A program made the position numbers and the translations under genes. DNA of 64,000 nucleotides from Halocatena pleomorpha (GTDB taxonomy: Archaea > Halobacteriota > Halobacteria > Halobacteriales > Haloarculaceae), in assembly GCF_003862495.1 (NCBI RefSeq), contig NZ_RRCH01000011.1, positions 1-64,000 on the forward strand, written 5' to 3'. Under the pieces are notes generated by a model, which had not been told where the DNA came from, did not search any database, and saw only the letters and a program-made list of their open reading frames with translations. Numbering within the stretch: the first letter of the stretch is position 1; the number at the start of each line of letters is the position of its first letter. Shown here piece by piece: positions 9,096 to 17,311 of this stretch.

Positions 9096-10238
9096 TCAGA
9101 CCGCCTCCCGGAACGCGTTCACGACGGCGCTCCGTGATTCCGATTCCACGAGCGCGTGGGCGTACCGGCCGCGCTTCGTTACCGTTGTCTCCTCTTCGAC
9201 AGCCGAGACGGCACTAGCTAGTGGCGTTCCAATATCTCGCTCTCTCGTTCGTGCCGTGGCTACGACACCGTCGTCCGTGGTGGCGACCACGACCGGTTCC
9301 GGCGAACGGTACTCTCGAATGAGTCGTACAACTGTCTCGACGGTTGCTGTCGGCGTCTTGGGAAGTTCCACGACGACACACTCAGGATATCGGTCGAGTT
9401 CTGCAGTTCGAACGGCGTCGTGGACGTTCCGGGCATACTTCCGCCACCCCGTAAGGGCGTTCTCGGGACGCCCGTGTCCGAGAGCGAGCGCCAATCCTTC
9501 GCCTGGGTTCGATCGGGCAAGCGCGTCGAGTACGTCTGCGTATCCCGCGAGCGTCGTAAACGGACAGCTCTCATCCGCTTCGACCACGTCGGGACTGAGC
9601 GCCCGCTCAACCGCAGTCGACGCGTGCGTACCTGACTCGTCGACGACCGACACCGCAAGCATCGACGCGATCTGTACGCGAGAGGCAGCACCATCTCCTG
9701 TGCCATCGATTTCGGACACCACTTCGGCCGCTGCGTCCGGGTCGCCCGAGAACGGCGCGTGGGCCAACGTCGTGTGTGCTAACCCATCGACCGGATCGGT
9801 CGTCGGAATGGCAAGCCCCGGTCGATCGTCCCTGTTGAGGCGTTCACCGAACACGTCCGCGTAGTCATCGATGTCCCGCTCGGCCGCGATGATCCCAGCG
9901 AGCGCGAGCACTTGGAGCGTCGATGACAAGCCTGTTTCCGTGCTGTTCGAACGCTCTCGTGCGATTTCGACGGCGCGAACCGATACCGGTCGATTCGTGA
10001 TCGAAACGTCACCGCCAGTCTGCCCGACGCCAACAGTTACGTCCGCTTCGCTCACACCGGCCGTGGCTCTTGTCACACGGGCCTGAAACGGGATCGAAAG
10101 CCCCTGTGCAAGGATGCCTGTCGCTGCTACTGCGTCTCCGTTCGACGCCGTAACGAACTGGACGAATTCCGCCTCGTTGAGTTCGCTGACGACGGCACGT
10201 ACGGAGCGATCGGTTGCGGTGTGATCAGCGGTGGACAT
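9096..10238 (-). CDS. RecJ-like protein lacking the DHH catalytic motifs
   Basis: The 380-residue protein matches in size and context the RecJ-like protein encoded between uS15 and Pcc1 in haloarchaea. I see no DHH triad: there is no HADGDG, LDNG or DHH motif, in contrast to the intact copy at 2788-4656. A late GHGRPENALTGWRKYARNVHD segment resembles part of the DHHA1 half. A non-catalytic partner role is therefore more likely than nuclease activity, for example with a GINS/MCM-type complex as for archaeal RecJ homologues; this is inference. It lies 13 bases after uS15 and 1 base before pcc1. Confidence 0.7.
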   Translation of the reverse strand: MSTADHTATDRSVRAVVSELNEAEFVQFVTASNGDAVAATGILAQGLSIPFQARVTRATAGVSEADVTVGVGQTGGDVSITNRPVSVRAVEIARERSNSTETGLSSTLQVLALAGIIAAERDIDDYADVFGERLNRDDRPGLAIPTTDPVDGLAHTTLAHAPFSGDPDAAAEVVSEIDGTGDGAASRVQIASMLAVSVVDESGTHASTAVERALSPDVVEADESCPFTTLAGYADVLDALARSNPGEGLALALGHGRPENALTGWRKYARNVHDAVRTAELDRYPECVVVELPKTPTATVETVVRLIREYRSPEPVVVATTDDGVVATARTRERDIGTPLASAVSAVEEETTVTKRGRYAHALVESESRSAVVNAFREAV

Positions 10239-10251
10239 CGTGACTATTGAA

Positions 10252-10722
10252 CTACTCCTGGTTGAGGAGTTCGCGCGCCGTCTCGTAGGTGTAATCGAAC
10301 TCCGAATCGATCTCGTCTCCTCGGTAGTAGTTCACCAGACGGCGAACTTTCGACTCCGTGTTCTGGAGCGCCCGCTTGTTCTGGTGATCTCCGGGATGTT
10401 TCTCCATGTGTTCATTGAGACGCACTGCGCGTTCGAGTAGATTCCGGAGATCCTCCGGAATGTCCTGTCGAGCGTCGTGTTCTTCAAGAATCTCGGTCAC
10501 CTTCTTCCCGGTGGCGAGCTTGACATCGGGCACTGGGACACCTTGAACGCCCTCGTCTCGGAGTTTGAGTCCGATAACGCTCGGATCGTGTCCCTGTTCT
10601 GCGAGTTCGACGACCCGCTCTTCGATCTTGTCCGTTTCTACGTCACTCCACTCTGGTGGTTCGTCTGCCGCCGGGCGGTCCGAACCGGACGAGCCCCGGC
10701 GACGGGTGTGCATGCGTGCCAT
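10252..10722 (-). CDS. rps15: 30S ribosomal protein uS15
   Basis: uS15 binds 16S rRNA and is a primary assembly protein. The 156-residue archaeal form has an N-terminal extension (ARMHTRRRGSSGSDRP) and the core VETDKIEERVVELAEQG, with the late LQNTESKVRRLVNYYRG helix. The reading frame stays open back to 11001, but that would overlap the divergent tRNA gene. The sequence at ATG 10722 is the canonical MARMH start. It is the first gene of the operon that continues through the RecJ-like protein, pcc1 and eS1. Confidence 0.93.
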   Translation of the reverse strand: MARMHTRRRGSSGSDRPAADEPPEWSDVETDKIEERVVELAEQGHDPSVIGLKLRDEGVQGVPVPDVKLATGKKVTEILEEHDARQDIPEDLRNLLERAVRLNEHMEKHPGDHQNKRALQNTESKVRRLVNYYRGDEIDSEFDYTYETARELLNQE

Positions 10723-10944
10723 AGTTGTGATTGGAACCACACGATACGCTCTATGCAGCGCTCGCGCGAGACGAGCAGCTGTTGCACTACCGCACTCCCG
10801 AGCCGTGAAAGCCCACGACGGTGATGTCGGATGTGCGGCCGTGCCGTTCCCATCCGATGGTACGCCGTCAACCTCAAAACGGTTTCTACTTCTGCCTCGA
10901 CGCTTCGATGGGGTTAAGTCACCCGAACGGATACACCAGTTTGC

Positions 10945-11016
10945 GGGCTCGTAGATCAGGGGTAGATCACTCCCTTGGCATGGGAGAGGCCCCGGGTTCA
11001 AATCCCGGCGAGTCCA
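10945..11016 (+). tRNA. tRNA-Ala (anticodon GGC)
   Basis: A full cloverleaf can be folded. The acceptor is GGGCTCG paired with CGAGTCC (one G-T pair). The D-arm is GATC/GATC with loop AGGGGTA. The anticodon stem is CTCCC/GGGAG around loop TTGGCAT, giving anticodon GGC. The T-arm is CCGGG/CCCGG with loop TTCAAAT. The discriminator base is A, and CCA is not encoded beyond it. There is no intron. It reads divergently from uS15. Its 3' end is repeated downstream (see the repeat entries). Confidence 0.96.
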
Positions 11017-11020
11017 TGAG
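10996..11020 (+). repeat. Attachment-site-like repeat, left copy (3' end of tRNA-Ala)
   Basis: These 25 bases, from the T-loop of tRNA-Ala through 4 bases past its end, recur exactly at 11114-11138. Integrases of archaeal proviruses and plasmids commonly recombine into tRNA 3' ends and leave such a repeat. No integrase gene is visible here. Confidence 0.75.
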
Positions 11021-11113
11021 CGAGCTGAGTTTTACGGAGCGAGTGAATAGTGAGATGGGTTTGGGCCAGCGAGTCGCAGCACCCGACCGGCGGGAGGGTG
11101 ATCGTCTTGCCCA

Positions 11114-11138
11114 GTTCAAATCCCGGCGAGTCCATGAG
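11114..11138 (+). repeat. Attachment-site-like repeat, right copy
   Basis: This is an exact second copy of the 25 bases at 10996-11020, starting 118 bp downstream. Only the T-loop, T-stem 3' half and acceptor 3' half of the tRNA are present, so this is not a second tRNA gene. It marks the start of the AT-rich region. Confidence 0.75.
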
Positions 11139-11818
11139 ATATGGGGTTGTCGTGCCTGTCAAATGGAGAGAAGCCCGCGAACAACCGTATTGAGTTCAAC
11201 TTCACACACGATAGTAGACCTTCATCGTAGGATCAATGGCTTGCAGACCGACAATAGAACGATGGGAATTATTCACTGGCATCTACCACCTACGATCGGC
11301 TAGCAGCGGGCATCACAACGACGCATACCGAAAATAGCCGCTGTGATTGACTCCTGTGTGATTACGGGAACTTTTGAGCATACACTATTGTATAATGATG
11401 TATATTATATCAATTACATATATCGTCGAACTTACTGAAGTATAGCTTAAATTCGAAATAGTTTGTGTGATATCTATGCAACGGAGTCCGGTTGGTTGGC
11501 GTGTAGACACTAATACACAATAACAGAGATATTATCTCTATAAGTCAATAACATATGATGATTTGGCCGACGACACCGGACTGATTGTCATTGTACACTG
11601 CTTATCTCACATTGTAGGTGTGAAATATTTTTACTAGCGTGCGCCATAACCAACACTGCAGTTGGGTCGATGTAGTTCACCACATGGTGCAAACAAATTT
11701 TGAGTGAGATCATGCCGGTTCTGGATGCACACGAATAACCGTCATTCTACTAAAATTCTCTATCTAATCACCTATGGAAAACTTTAATACTAATCCGGTA
11801 ATCAGGTTGGTAAAATAG
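11139..11818. other. AT-rich stretch without a recognisable gene
   Basis: I see no convincing coding frame here. Base composition shifts to AT-rich, especially from about 11370, where runs such as TATTATATCAATTACATATA occur. A short CCGAAAAT sequence followed by CTGTG at about 11327-11345 is reminiscent of one at about 12912-12937, which could be scraps of a mobile element. The last 40 bases hold the promoter of the next gene. Confidence 0.6.
11783..11790 (+). promoter_or_regulatory. TATA-like box of the orphan gene
   Basis: TTTAATAC, preceded by purine-rich GGAAAAC as a possible BRE, lies about 30 bases before ATG 11819. That spacing fits a nearly leaderless haloarchaeal transcript. Confidence 0.5.
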
Positions 11819-12592
11819 ATGTACAACTCAGAACGCTTCAAGTTTGGAATAGTAACCCTTCCGTCGGTTGTACTTCCGTCACCAGAAGACGTTTGTACCG
11901 CGATCGAGGAGACGCCGATAGAATCGATCGAAGTTCCTCATTCAGAACCAACGATTCACCGTCATTCAATCGATAGCATGGTTCTTAGTACCGATCGCGA
12001 CGGCGATCCGTACTGTCATTTCCAGTACCAGGTGGCCTTCTCTGGGTGTGAGACTGGTCGTTCCGCTGCGCAGCAATCGCCGGGCGTACAACCATGGCAC
12101 GTTCGGTCGCGTGTTTTCTACTTTGACAACGGTCAGTTTGCAGTCCAACCCGCACGCGGTCTATCAGAAACGTGGTTTCCATCGTTTCTCACTCTCTTGA
12201 CAGATACGCCGGTGGGTGACGAGTTCAGAATCTATGGTACAGAAAGAAAGTCCTCTGACACGCCACCGACCCACGGCGTCTCTCAATCGAGTGACTCTTC
12301 GGAGCGCGTACCAGCGAGTGATGGAACTGCTTCGCTCGTCTCTTCAGCAGCTTCTGACAATCGCTCCCCTCCGCAGGGTGGTGATCCAGCAGATCTACTG
12401 GCTGAGGCCACACGGACAGGTTCCGTCGGTGCTCACGGTACGCTCTCTGGAGTGCCTTTGAGTTCGGGCTGTGCACCAGACACTGTGGTGGCAACGTGGG
12501 ACGAAACCGATTGGTCAGACAACGTGGACAAAGCCAAGCGAGCCACAGAAATCTACCGGCAGATCGCTCCGTATCTTCAAAACCACGTCTAA
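11819..12592 (+). CDS. Uncharacterised orphan protein
   Basis: I do not recognise this 257-residue protein. Two parts can be seen. Residues about 1-140 look like a compact beta-rich domain (RFKFGIVTLPSVVLPSP, YCHFQYQVAFSG, VRSRVFYFDNGQFAV) with few charged stretches. Then comes a Ser/Thr/Asp-rich linker at about 140-215 and a short helical end (DKAKRATEIYRQIAPYLQ). No signal peptide or membrane segment is apparent. It is the only gene of its size in the AT-rich island, is more GC-rich than its surroundings, and has a TATA-like box at the right distance. That combination argues that it is a real, expressed gene, probably cargo of the island. Confidence 0.6.
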   Translation: MYNSERFKFGIVTLPSVVLPSPEDVCTAIEETPIESIEVPHSEPTIHRHSIDSMVLSTDRDGDPYCHFQYQVAFSGCETGRSAAQQSPGVQPWHVRSRVFYFDNGQFAVQPARGLSETWFPSFLTLLTDTPVGDEFRIYGTERKSSDTPPTHGVSQSSDSSERVPASDGTASLVSSAASDNRSPPQGGDPADLLAEATRTGSVGAHGTLSGVPLSSGCAPDTVVATWDETDWSDNVDKAKRATEIYRQIAPYLQNHV

Positions 12593-13551
12593 ATCAAACA
12601 TCACGATCGGTATGTTGTGTAAGATATTTTATTATAATGCTCTATAATTGTTTCTTTCACGCCCACTTCTGAATGTTCACTCGGATAATAGTAAAATACA
12701 AACAATGAAAATGTTTCTGTACAAATCGAGGCGAACAGACCTTGACAGACTAAATATATGATTCTTCCAATTCTATAAAAACTATCTATAGTGATTTTCG
12801 ATATATGGTATTCCACAATCTAGCTTATACAGCGGTCTACTCATCTTGTATAGAAGTACACAGTTAAAACCCGAAGCGGAAATATTTGATCCATGCCGTT
12901 GGTTGATCGAGCCGAAAATCGTGAATAGCGGCTCTGTGTTGTGCAGTACCACCGTAAACAGCCTTGAGCGATTGAAGATAATATCGTGTGAGATATGCTA
13001 TAATATAGCATAAGATATAACGGATAAAATTCTGTTACGAAGTATGGTATGATATCCAATGTGTTTGTGTATGTTGGAGCTACTGTTTTAGGAGTGGTAA
13101 AGTATATGAGGTGTGTGCTCATCCTCTACTACTGGCGAGTACGATACTGAACTGGTTCATTCCGATCCGGGGAATGTGAAGCCCCGAGATCAGTGGGTGA
13201 GTTTACCACCCCATCGTGATGGGATATCGCTTCTCAGAATCGAAGTCAAGGCAAGGGATTTTCTCGCTCTCGCCATGGTCGTTTTCTCCTGAATAGTTGG
13301 AAAATATCTGTTTTTGTTACCCTCTGTTGAGATCGTACACCGGTACCATGCCACTACGTGTGAGATATTTACAACAGTAACGACTATCTTCGAATATATT
13401 GTATGCGTTCTGGTAGTATGTTCTTCCCGTGGTAGGCGACCCCTGTGAATCATGCGAGAAACGGTAGTATATCCATCATTCTCGGATTACAGGATTGTGT
13501 CTTGTATTCCCCAACGATAGACTTATTTGTGAACGGATACAACATCACTCC
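12593..13551. other. AT-rich gene-poor stretch with hairpins
   Basis: Open frames here are short and AT-driven, and none has a plausible protein. The region holds a GAGCCG/CGGCTC hairpin at 12909-12934, many TATA-like sequences, and the hairpin cluster at 13164-13223. The last 60 bases precede the PadR-like gene. It is best read as decayed island DNA. Confidence 0.6.
13164..13223. repeat. Cluster of three adjacent hairpins
   Basis: Stem 1 pairs GATCCGGGG (13164-13172) with CCCCG-A-GATC (13182-13191). Stem 2 pairs GGGTG (13195-13199) with CACCC (13207-13211). Stem 3 pairs CCCAT with ATGGG around CGTG (13210-13223). A TTTAC lies in the loop of stem 2. The layout resembles the subterminal hairpins of IS200/IS605-type elements, but no transposase gene is present. 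Confidence 0.4.
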
Positions 13552-13839
13552 ATGCACGATCTGACTGGCTTTCAGCGTGACCTGCTGTACGTGATTGCTG
13601 GCCGAGACGAACCGCACGGATTGGCGATCAAAGACGAACTCGAAGACTACTACGAAAAGGAGATTCACCACGGCCGTCTGTATCCGAATCTCGATACCCT
13701 TGTCGAGAAAGGTCTTGTCGAAAAGGGGCAACTGGATCGGCGGACGAACTACTACGAAGTAACCCGTCGGGGACAGCGCGAGATCGAAGCCCGCAACGAG
13801 TGGGAAGCGCAGTACCTCGAAGCTGACTCGAACGAATAA
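13552..13839 (+). CDS. PadR-family winged-helix regulator
   Basis: The 95-residue protein is a single winged helix. It starts HDLTGFQRDLLYVIAG, has the recognition region HGLAIKDELEDYYEKEIHHG, and the wing LVEKGLVEKGQLDRRTNYY. The RLYPNLDTL segment is the PadR signature. Family members are small repressors of efflux or metabolic genes. The frame opens at ATG 13495, but relatives begin at the MHDLTGFQ position, so 13552 is used. It is located in the AT-rich island; its target is not visible. Confidence 0.85.
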   Translation: MHDLTGFQRDLLYVIAGRDEPHGLAIKDELEDYYEKEIHHGRLYPNLDTLVEKGLVEKGQLDRRTNYYEVTRRGQREIEARNEWEAQYLEADSNE

Positions 13840-13852
13840 CTGTTTCGTGCAT

Positions 13853-13879
13853 CAGGGAGACCGCGGTGTGTGCTCCCTG
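13853..13879 (+). terminator. Hairpin after the PadR-like gene
   Basis: CAGGGAG (13853-13859) pairs with CTCCCTG (13873-13879) around a 13-base GC-rich loop, 14 bases after the stop codon. No T run follows, so this is a possible terminator or 3' stabiliser rather than a clear one. Confidence 0.3.
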
Positions 13880-14368
13880 TCATTCTCAATCCTGAACACC
13901 CCCTGATAGAGTCATCACTACCAATTGATCCGTCTTGGATTCGGGGACGCGACCGATTCGTCGTTCCCAGACGGCACCGAGAGAAACGGAATGTGACTGC
14001 ACGGTCGTATGACGCCGATATCACGGTACGAACGAAACGCTCCTGGGATATACACAGACGCATTGCCATGCAATTACAACCATACTCCTGTAATGTTCGT
14101 GTCAACGATCTCCCTCATAATAATTATTATTTGTCAAAATTTGCCTAGCGCGTGGAGGGATACGTGCAACCGCGCCGCCAATCAATTATTTTTCGACATG
14201 ATGAGATCTATATTTACTAACTCATGGATCGCCTGCTGTTCACAGTTCACTGTTTCGTACTCCCAACGAATCGTAACTCCGGTCACGCTATCGTATCATA
14301 ATTCCTTAGATTATAATTTAATTTTTTGGTAACAAAATATATACGTGCAACGTCCGACTCTGGTTATT
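13880..14368. other. Intergenic, no gene seen
   Basis: The first part has mixed composition and the second is very AT-rich (around 14115-14345). Possible frames are short and lack a believable protein. A TATA-like AAAATATATAC at about 14334-14344 sits roughly 25-30 bases before the next start and may be its promoter. This is the right-hand edge of the AT-rich island as judged by composition. Confidence 0.55.
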
Positions 14369-15112
14369 ATGGCAACTCATATCACGTGCCATCTCCCCAC
14401 CGACGAGTTCGCCTTACACGAAGCGCTCAACAGTGTTTCTGATCTCTCACTCACTTGTGAGCGTATTGTCGCATTGGGAGATAAAACTACGACGCCGCTG
14501 TTGCGGTTTCACGGTTCTGATCTCAGCTCGCTCGAATCGGCGCTCGAAGCTGATCCGACAGTCGATGGATTCGAGGTACTGACACGCGTCCAAGACGAGG
14601 CGCTGTGTCACGTTCGTTGGAACAGCCGGGTTTGTCTTCTCGTTCGGATGTTGACAGCGACGGAGGGACTCGTGCTTTCAGGTGCTGCGACAGAACGACG
14701 GTGGACGTTCCGACTTCTCTTTTCGACACGTGATGCGCTTTCTCGGCTCGATGAGTTTTGTACCAAACACAACCTTTCGTTGGATGTGAGCAGTGTCGAG
14801 ACGTGGGATGGTAACGGTCCCGACCCGCTTGGCTTGACGGCCGATCAGTACGAGGCGCTCGTCACTGCGTACAAGCACGGCTATTTCAAAGTTCCTCGGG
14901 AAATCGTTCTCGACGAACTCGCGGTTGAGATGGAGATCTCCCACCAGGCGCTTTCAGAACGGTTACGCCGTGGGCATGATACGCTCGTCCAGCGGGTGCT
15001 CCATCCCACAACGACCGAACCCAGCGAGGAGGTCCCAGCGGACGAAGGAGCCGAAACGACTGAAACGTCCTCACTCGTGTCGTCTCGGTTGTCGACTGTT
15101 AATCTCGATTGA
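14369..15112 (+). CDS. Bat-type HTH transcription regulator (HTH_10 family)
   Basis: The 247-residue protein has an N-terminal domain of about 155 residues with the beta-rich pattern of haloarchaeal Bat-like sensors. A C-terminal HTH follows: LTADQYEALVTAYKHGYF, then VPREIVLDELAVEMEISH and QALSERLRRGHDTLV, which is the bacterio-opsin-activator type. The family includes activators of purple-membrane genes and many regulators of unknown target. It lacks GAF or PAS domains. ATG 14345 is in frame, but 14369 gives the better start and spacing to the TATA-like sequence. Confidence 0.85.
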   Translation: MATHITCHLPTDEFALHEALNSVSDLSLTCERIVALGDKTTTPLLRFHGSDLSSLESALEADPTVDGFEVLTRVQDEALCHVRWNSRVCLLVRMLTATEGLVLSGAATERRWTFRLLFSTRDALSRLDEFCTKHNLSLDVSSVETWDGNGPDPLGLTADQYEALVTAYKHGYFKVPREIVLDELAVEMEISHQALSERLRRGHDTLVQRVLHPTTTEPSEEVPADEGAETTETSSLVSSRLSTVNLD

Positions 15113-15228
15113 GTACACAGAACGTCATCAGACGATTGTCGATCTGAGCTTCTGCTCTCGACGTTTTCGAGCAGACCAGTGACACTGCAAGCATTACTGA
15201 TTTTGTGTTACCCAACCACGTACGATCT

Positions 15229-15375
15229 ATGCCTCAGTGCCAAAACTGCGATGCGTTCGTGTCGAGGCAGTACGCCCGTGTGTTCACGCCGAATGATGTC
15301 AGTGATCCTCGTGTCTGTCCGAACTGTGAGGACAAGGTGCGAGACGGCAACAGTGTTCGGGAAGTCCACAACTGA
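15229..15375 (+). CDS. Small zinc-ribbon protein, 48 residues
   Basis: This short frame has two CxxC pairs: CQNC at residues 4-7 and CPNC at 30-33. They surround a conserved-looking core (FVSRQYARVF). The end VRDGNSVREVHN matches the style of a widespread haloarchaeal small zinc-finger family of unknown function, which I believe is catalogued as DUF7563. The four cysteines should bind one zinc ion. It stands alone between the Bat-type regulator and gatE, and overlaps neither. Confidence 0.8.
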   Translation: MPQCQNCDAFVSRQYARVFTPNDVSDPRVCPNCEDKVRDGNSVREVHN

Positions 15376-15393
15376 ACCCCGCGCGCGTTTTTC

Positions 15394-17247
15394 TCAGGTT
15401 CGTTTTTGAATCTCCTCTCGGAGAACAGTGCTCACTAGTTCTCCATCAGCTTTGCCCCGGAGCGCACCCATGCATTCGCCCATCAGCGCGGAAAACGCAC
15501 CCATTCCTTCCGACCGGATCTGGGCCTCGTTTCGATCAACGACCGTTACGACCGTCGATCGAACGGCATCCTCGTCAACACCGGCGAGTCCGGCCTCCTC
15601 GATGGCCTGTTCAGCGCTCAAATCCGGATCAGTGGCAAGCACCTGGAGTACCGTTGTGACGCCTTCTTTCGCAAGTTTGTCCCCAACGAGTTCGAGCGTG
15701 GTGATGAGGTGTTCTTCGGTGAGATTTTCGACGGGAACGTCGTCACGGCGAAGTTCGGTGAGTGTGCCTTCGAGCGTTCTGGCGGCAAGCGTCGGGTCAA
15801 TCCCCGCTTCGATCGCTCGCTCGAACGTTGTCATTCGCCGTCCGTACGCGACCTGCTCTGCAAGCGTCGGATCCAATCCCAGTTTAGAGACGTATCGCTC
15901 TTTCCGTTGGGTGAGCAACTCCGGCGTTTCCACATCGGTGGGATCGAGCTCCACCGGTGGCACGTCGGTTTCAGGATACATCCGTGCCGCACCGGGAAGC
16001 GGACGGAGATACTCCGAGGTGCCCTCGGCTGTTGCTCCGCGTGTTTCTTCAGGAACGCCCTCAATCGCAGCGCGCGCTCGATCGGCAGCGGCTTCGATCG
16101 CTCCCGTAGCGACCGTCGTATCAGCAGCGACCAACGCTACGGCGTCGTGTTCACTCGCACCAACGGCTTCGCGAAGGGCGTCGACTTCGGCTTGGGTGAC
16201 GCCATACGCGGGCAGTTCGTCCGTGTGGAAGATGCCGCCCGCACCACTGCGCTTTGCGTGGTCGGACAGTTCGGTGCCGAGTCGGCGGTCGGGTTGGATC
16301 TCTCGCCCAACCAATCCATCGAATCCGAACAGGGGAACGGCCATGACTGACTCTGCACCAGCGATCACACCGCTATCGGTGTCAGCAAACACATCGCTCA
16401 CGTCCACTGGTTCACCGACACTCGCGTCCCGTTCGGTGAGCGTCTCGCTGATGTCGAGTAGTTCGAGCTGTCGATCAACCTCGTGTTCGACGATAGCGGC
16501 GATCTCATCGAGACTCTGAACCCCTTTCAGTTCGACGCGGGCACCGTTTTCGATTGAGACGTTCACGTCCTGACGGATGGTACCCAGTCCCCGCTTTACC
16601 GAGCCGGTCGAACGGAGCAACATCCCGAGCGTTGCAGCGGCTTCCTGGGCCTGCTCGGGCGTTCGGATATCTGGCCCCGTGCCGATCTCGACCAACGGGA
16701 TCCCTAACCGGTCGAGACTGTAGGTGACGCCGTTCTCAGCCCCTTCGACTCGCTGGGCGCTTTCTTCTTCGAGGAGCAGATCCGTGATCCCGACCGGTCC
16801 GTCGTCGGTTTCGATCTCGCCGTCGGTGGCGATCAGTGCCGTACGCTGGAATCCAGACGTGTTCGATCCATCAACAACGATCTTCCGCATGATGTGGGCC
16901 TGATCGACCATGTTCATATCGAGTAGCTGTGCAATCTCTAAGGAGACAGAAAGCGCCTCTCGGTCGATGCGGTGGGGCGGTTCGTCGTCCTCTTCGACCA
17001 AACACGTTGTGTCGTAGGACAGATACGTGAATTCCCGTTCGATGCGGCTCTCTTCGAGGGCGGCCTCATCGATCTCGCCCAGCTCGCTGCGTGTCGGGTG
17101 GAGATACCGCGTCACTTCTCGCGTCGCTGCCTCTGGCTCTCGTCTGAGTGTCGGACAGTCACAGAAGAGCTTCGTGTCGGTGTCGAGTTGCTGGTGGATC
17201 TCTAACCCCGCTACCAGCCCGACATCCTCGTAGTCGCGTGCGGTCAT
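15394..17247 (-). CDS. gatE: Glutamyl-tRNA(Gln) amidotransferase subunit E
   Basis: GatE, with GatD, converts Glu-tRNA(Gln) to Gln-tRNA(Gln) in archaea. The 617-residue length and the N-terminal DYEDVGLVAGLEIHQQLDT are diagnostic, as are the cysteines in KLFCDCPTL, the RKIVVDGSNTSGFQRT segment and the GTIRQDVNVSI motif. A GAD-type insert lies in the middle, and a helical tail plus YqeY-like end (about 470-617) follow. GatD is not in the window. Confidence 0.95.
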   Translation of the reverse strand: MTARDYEDVGLVAGLEIHQQLDTDTKLFCDCPTLRREPEAATREVTRYLHPTRSELGEIDEAALEESRIEREFTYLSYDTTCLVEEDDEPPHRIDREALSVSLEIAQLLDMNMVDQAHIMRKIVVDGSNTSGFQRTALIATDGEIETDDGPVGITDLLLEEESAQRVEGAENGVTYSLDRLGIPLVEIGTGPDIRTPEQAQEAAATLGMLLRSTGSVKRGLGTIRQDVNVSIENGARVELKGVQSLDEIAAIVEHEVDRQLELLDISETLTERDASVGEPVDVSDVFADTDSGVIAGAESVMAVPLFGFDGLVGREIQPDRRLGTELSDHAKRSGAGGIFHTDELPAYGVTQAEVDALREAVGASEHDAVALVAADTTVATGAIEAAADRARAAIEGVPEETRGATAEGTSEYLRPLPGAARMYPETDVPPVELDPTDVETPELLTQRKERYVSKLGLDPTLAEQVAYGRRMTTFERAIEAGIDPTLAARTLEGTLTELRRDDVPVENLTEEHLITTLELVGDKLAKEGVTTVLQVLATDPDLSAEQAIEEAGLAGVDEDAVRSTVVTVVDRNEAQIRSEGMGAFSALMGECMGALRGKADGELVSTVLREEIQKRT

Positions 17248-17311
17248 TATGTCGTGATGTGAGTCCGAACAGTAAAAAACCGTTCAGTCCGCGCCGATCG
17301 GTCTGTCGCCA

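Noticed and set aside
10723-11001. An extended uS15 with 93 extra residues
   Set aside because: It would overlap the tRNA gene on the other strand, and the extra residues do not resemble uS15; ATG 10722 is the usual start.
11081-11138. A second tRNA gene at the downstream repeat
   Set aside because: Only the T-arm and 3' acceptor half are present; no 5' acceptor, D-arm or anticodon arm can be folded.
12909-12937. Possible insertion-sequence end (GAGCCG/CGGCTC hairpin)
   Set aside because: A similar but unmatched CCGAAAAT-CTGTG pattern at 11327-11345 was seen, but no second terminal repeat, target duplication or transposase could be found.
12601-13122. Two short minus-strand frames in AT-rich DNA
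   Set aside because: Composition (Tyr, Ile, Thr-rich) follows the AT content; no promoter or motif.
13190-13453. 87-codon minus-strand frame in the AT-rich island
   Set aside because: No start context, no protein-like composition, and it covers the hairpin cluster.
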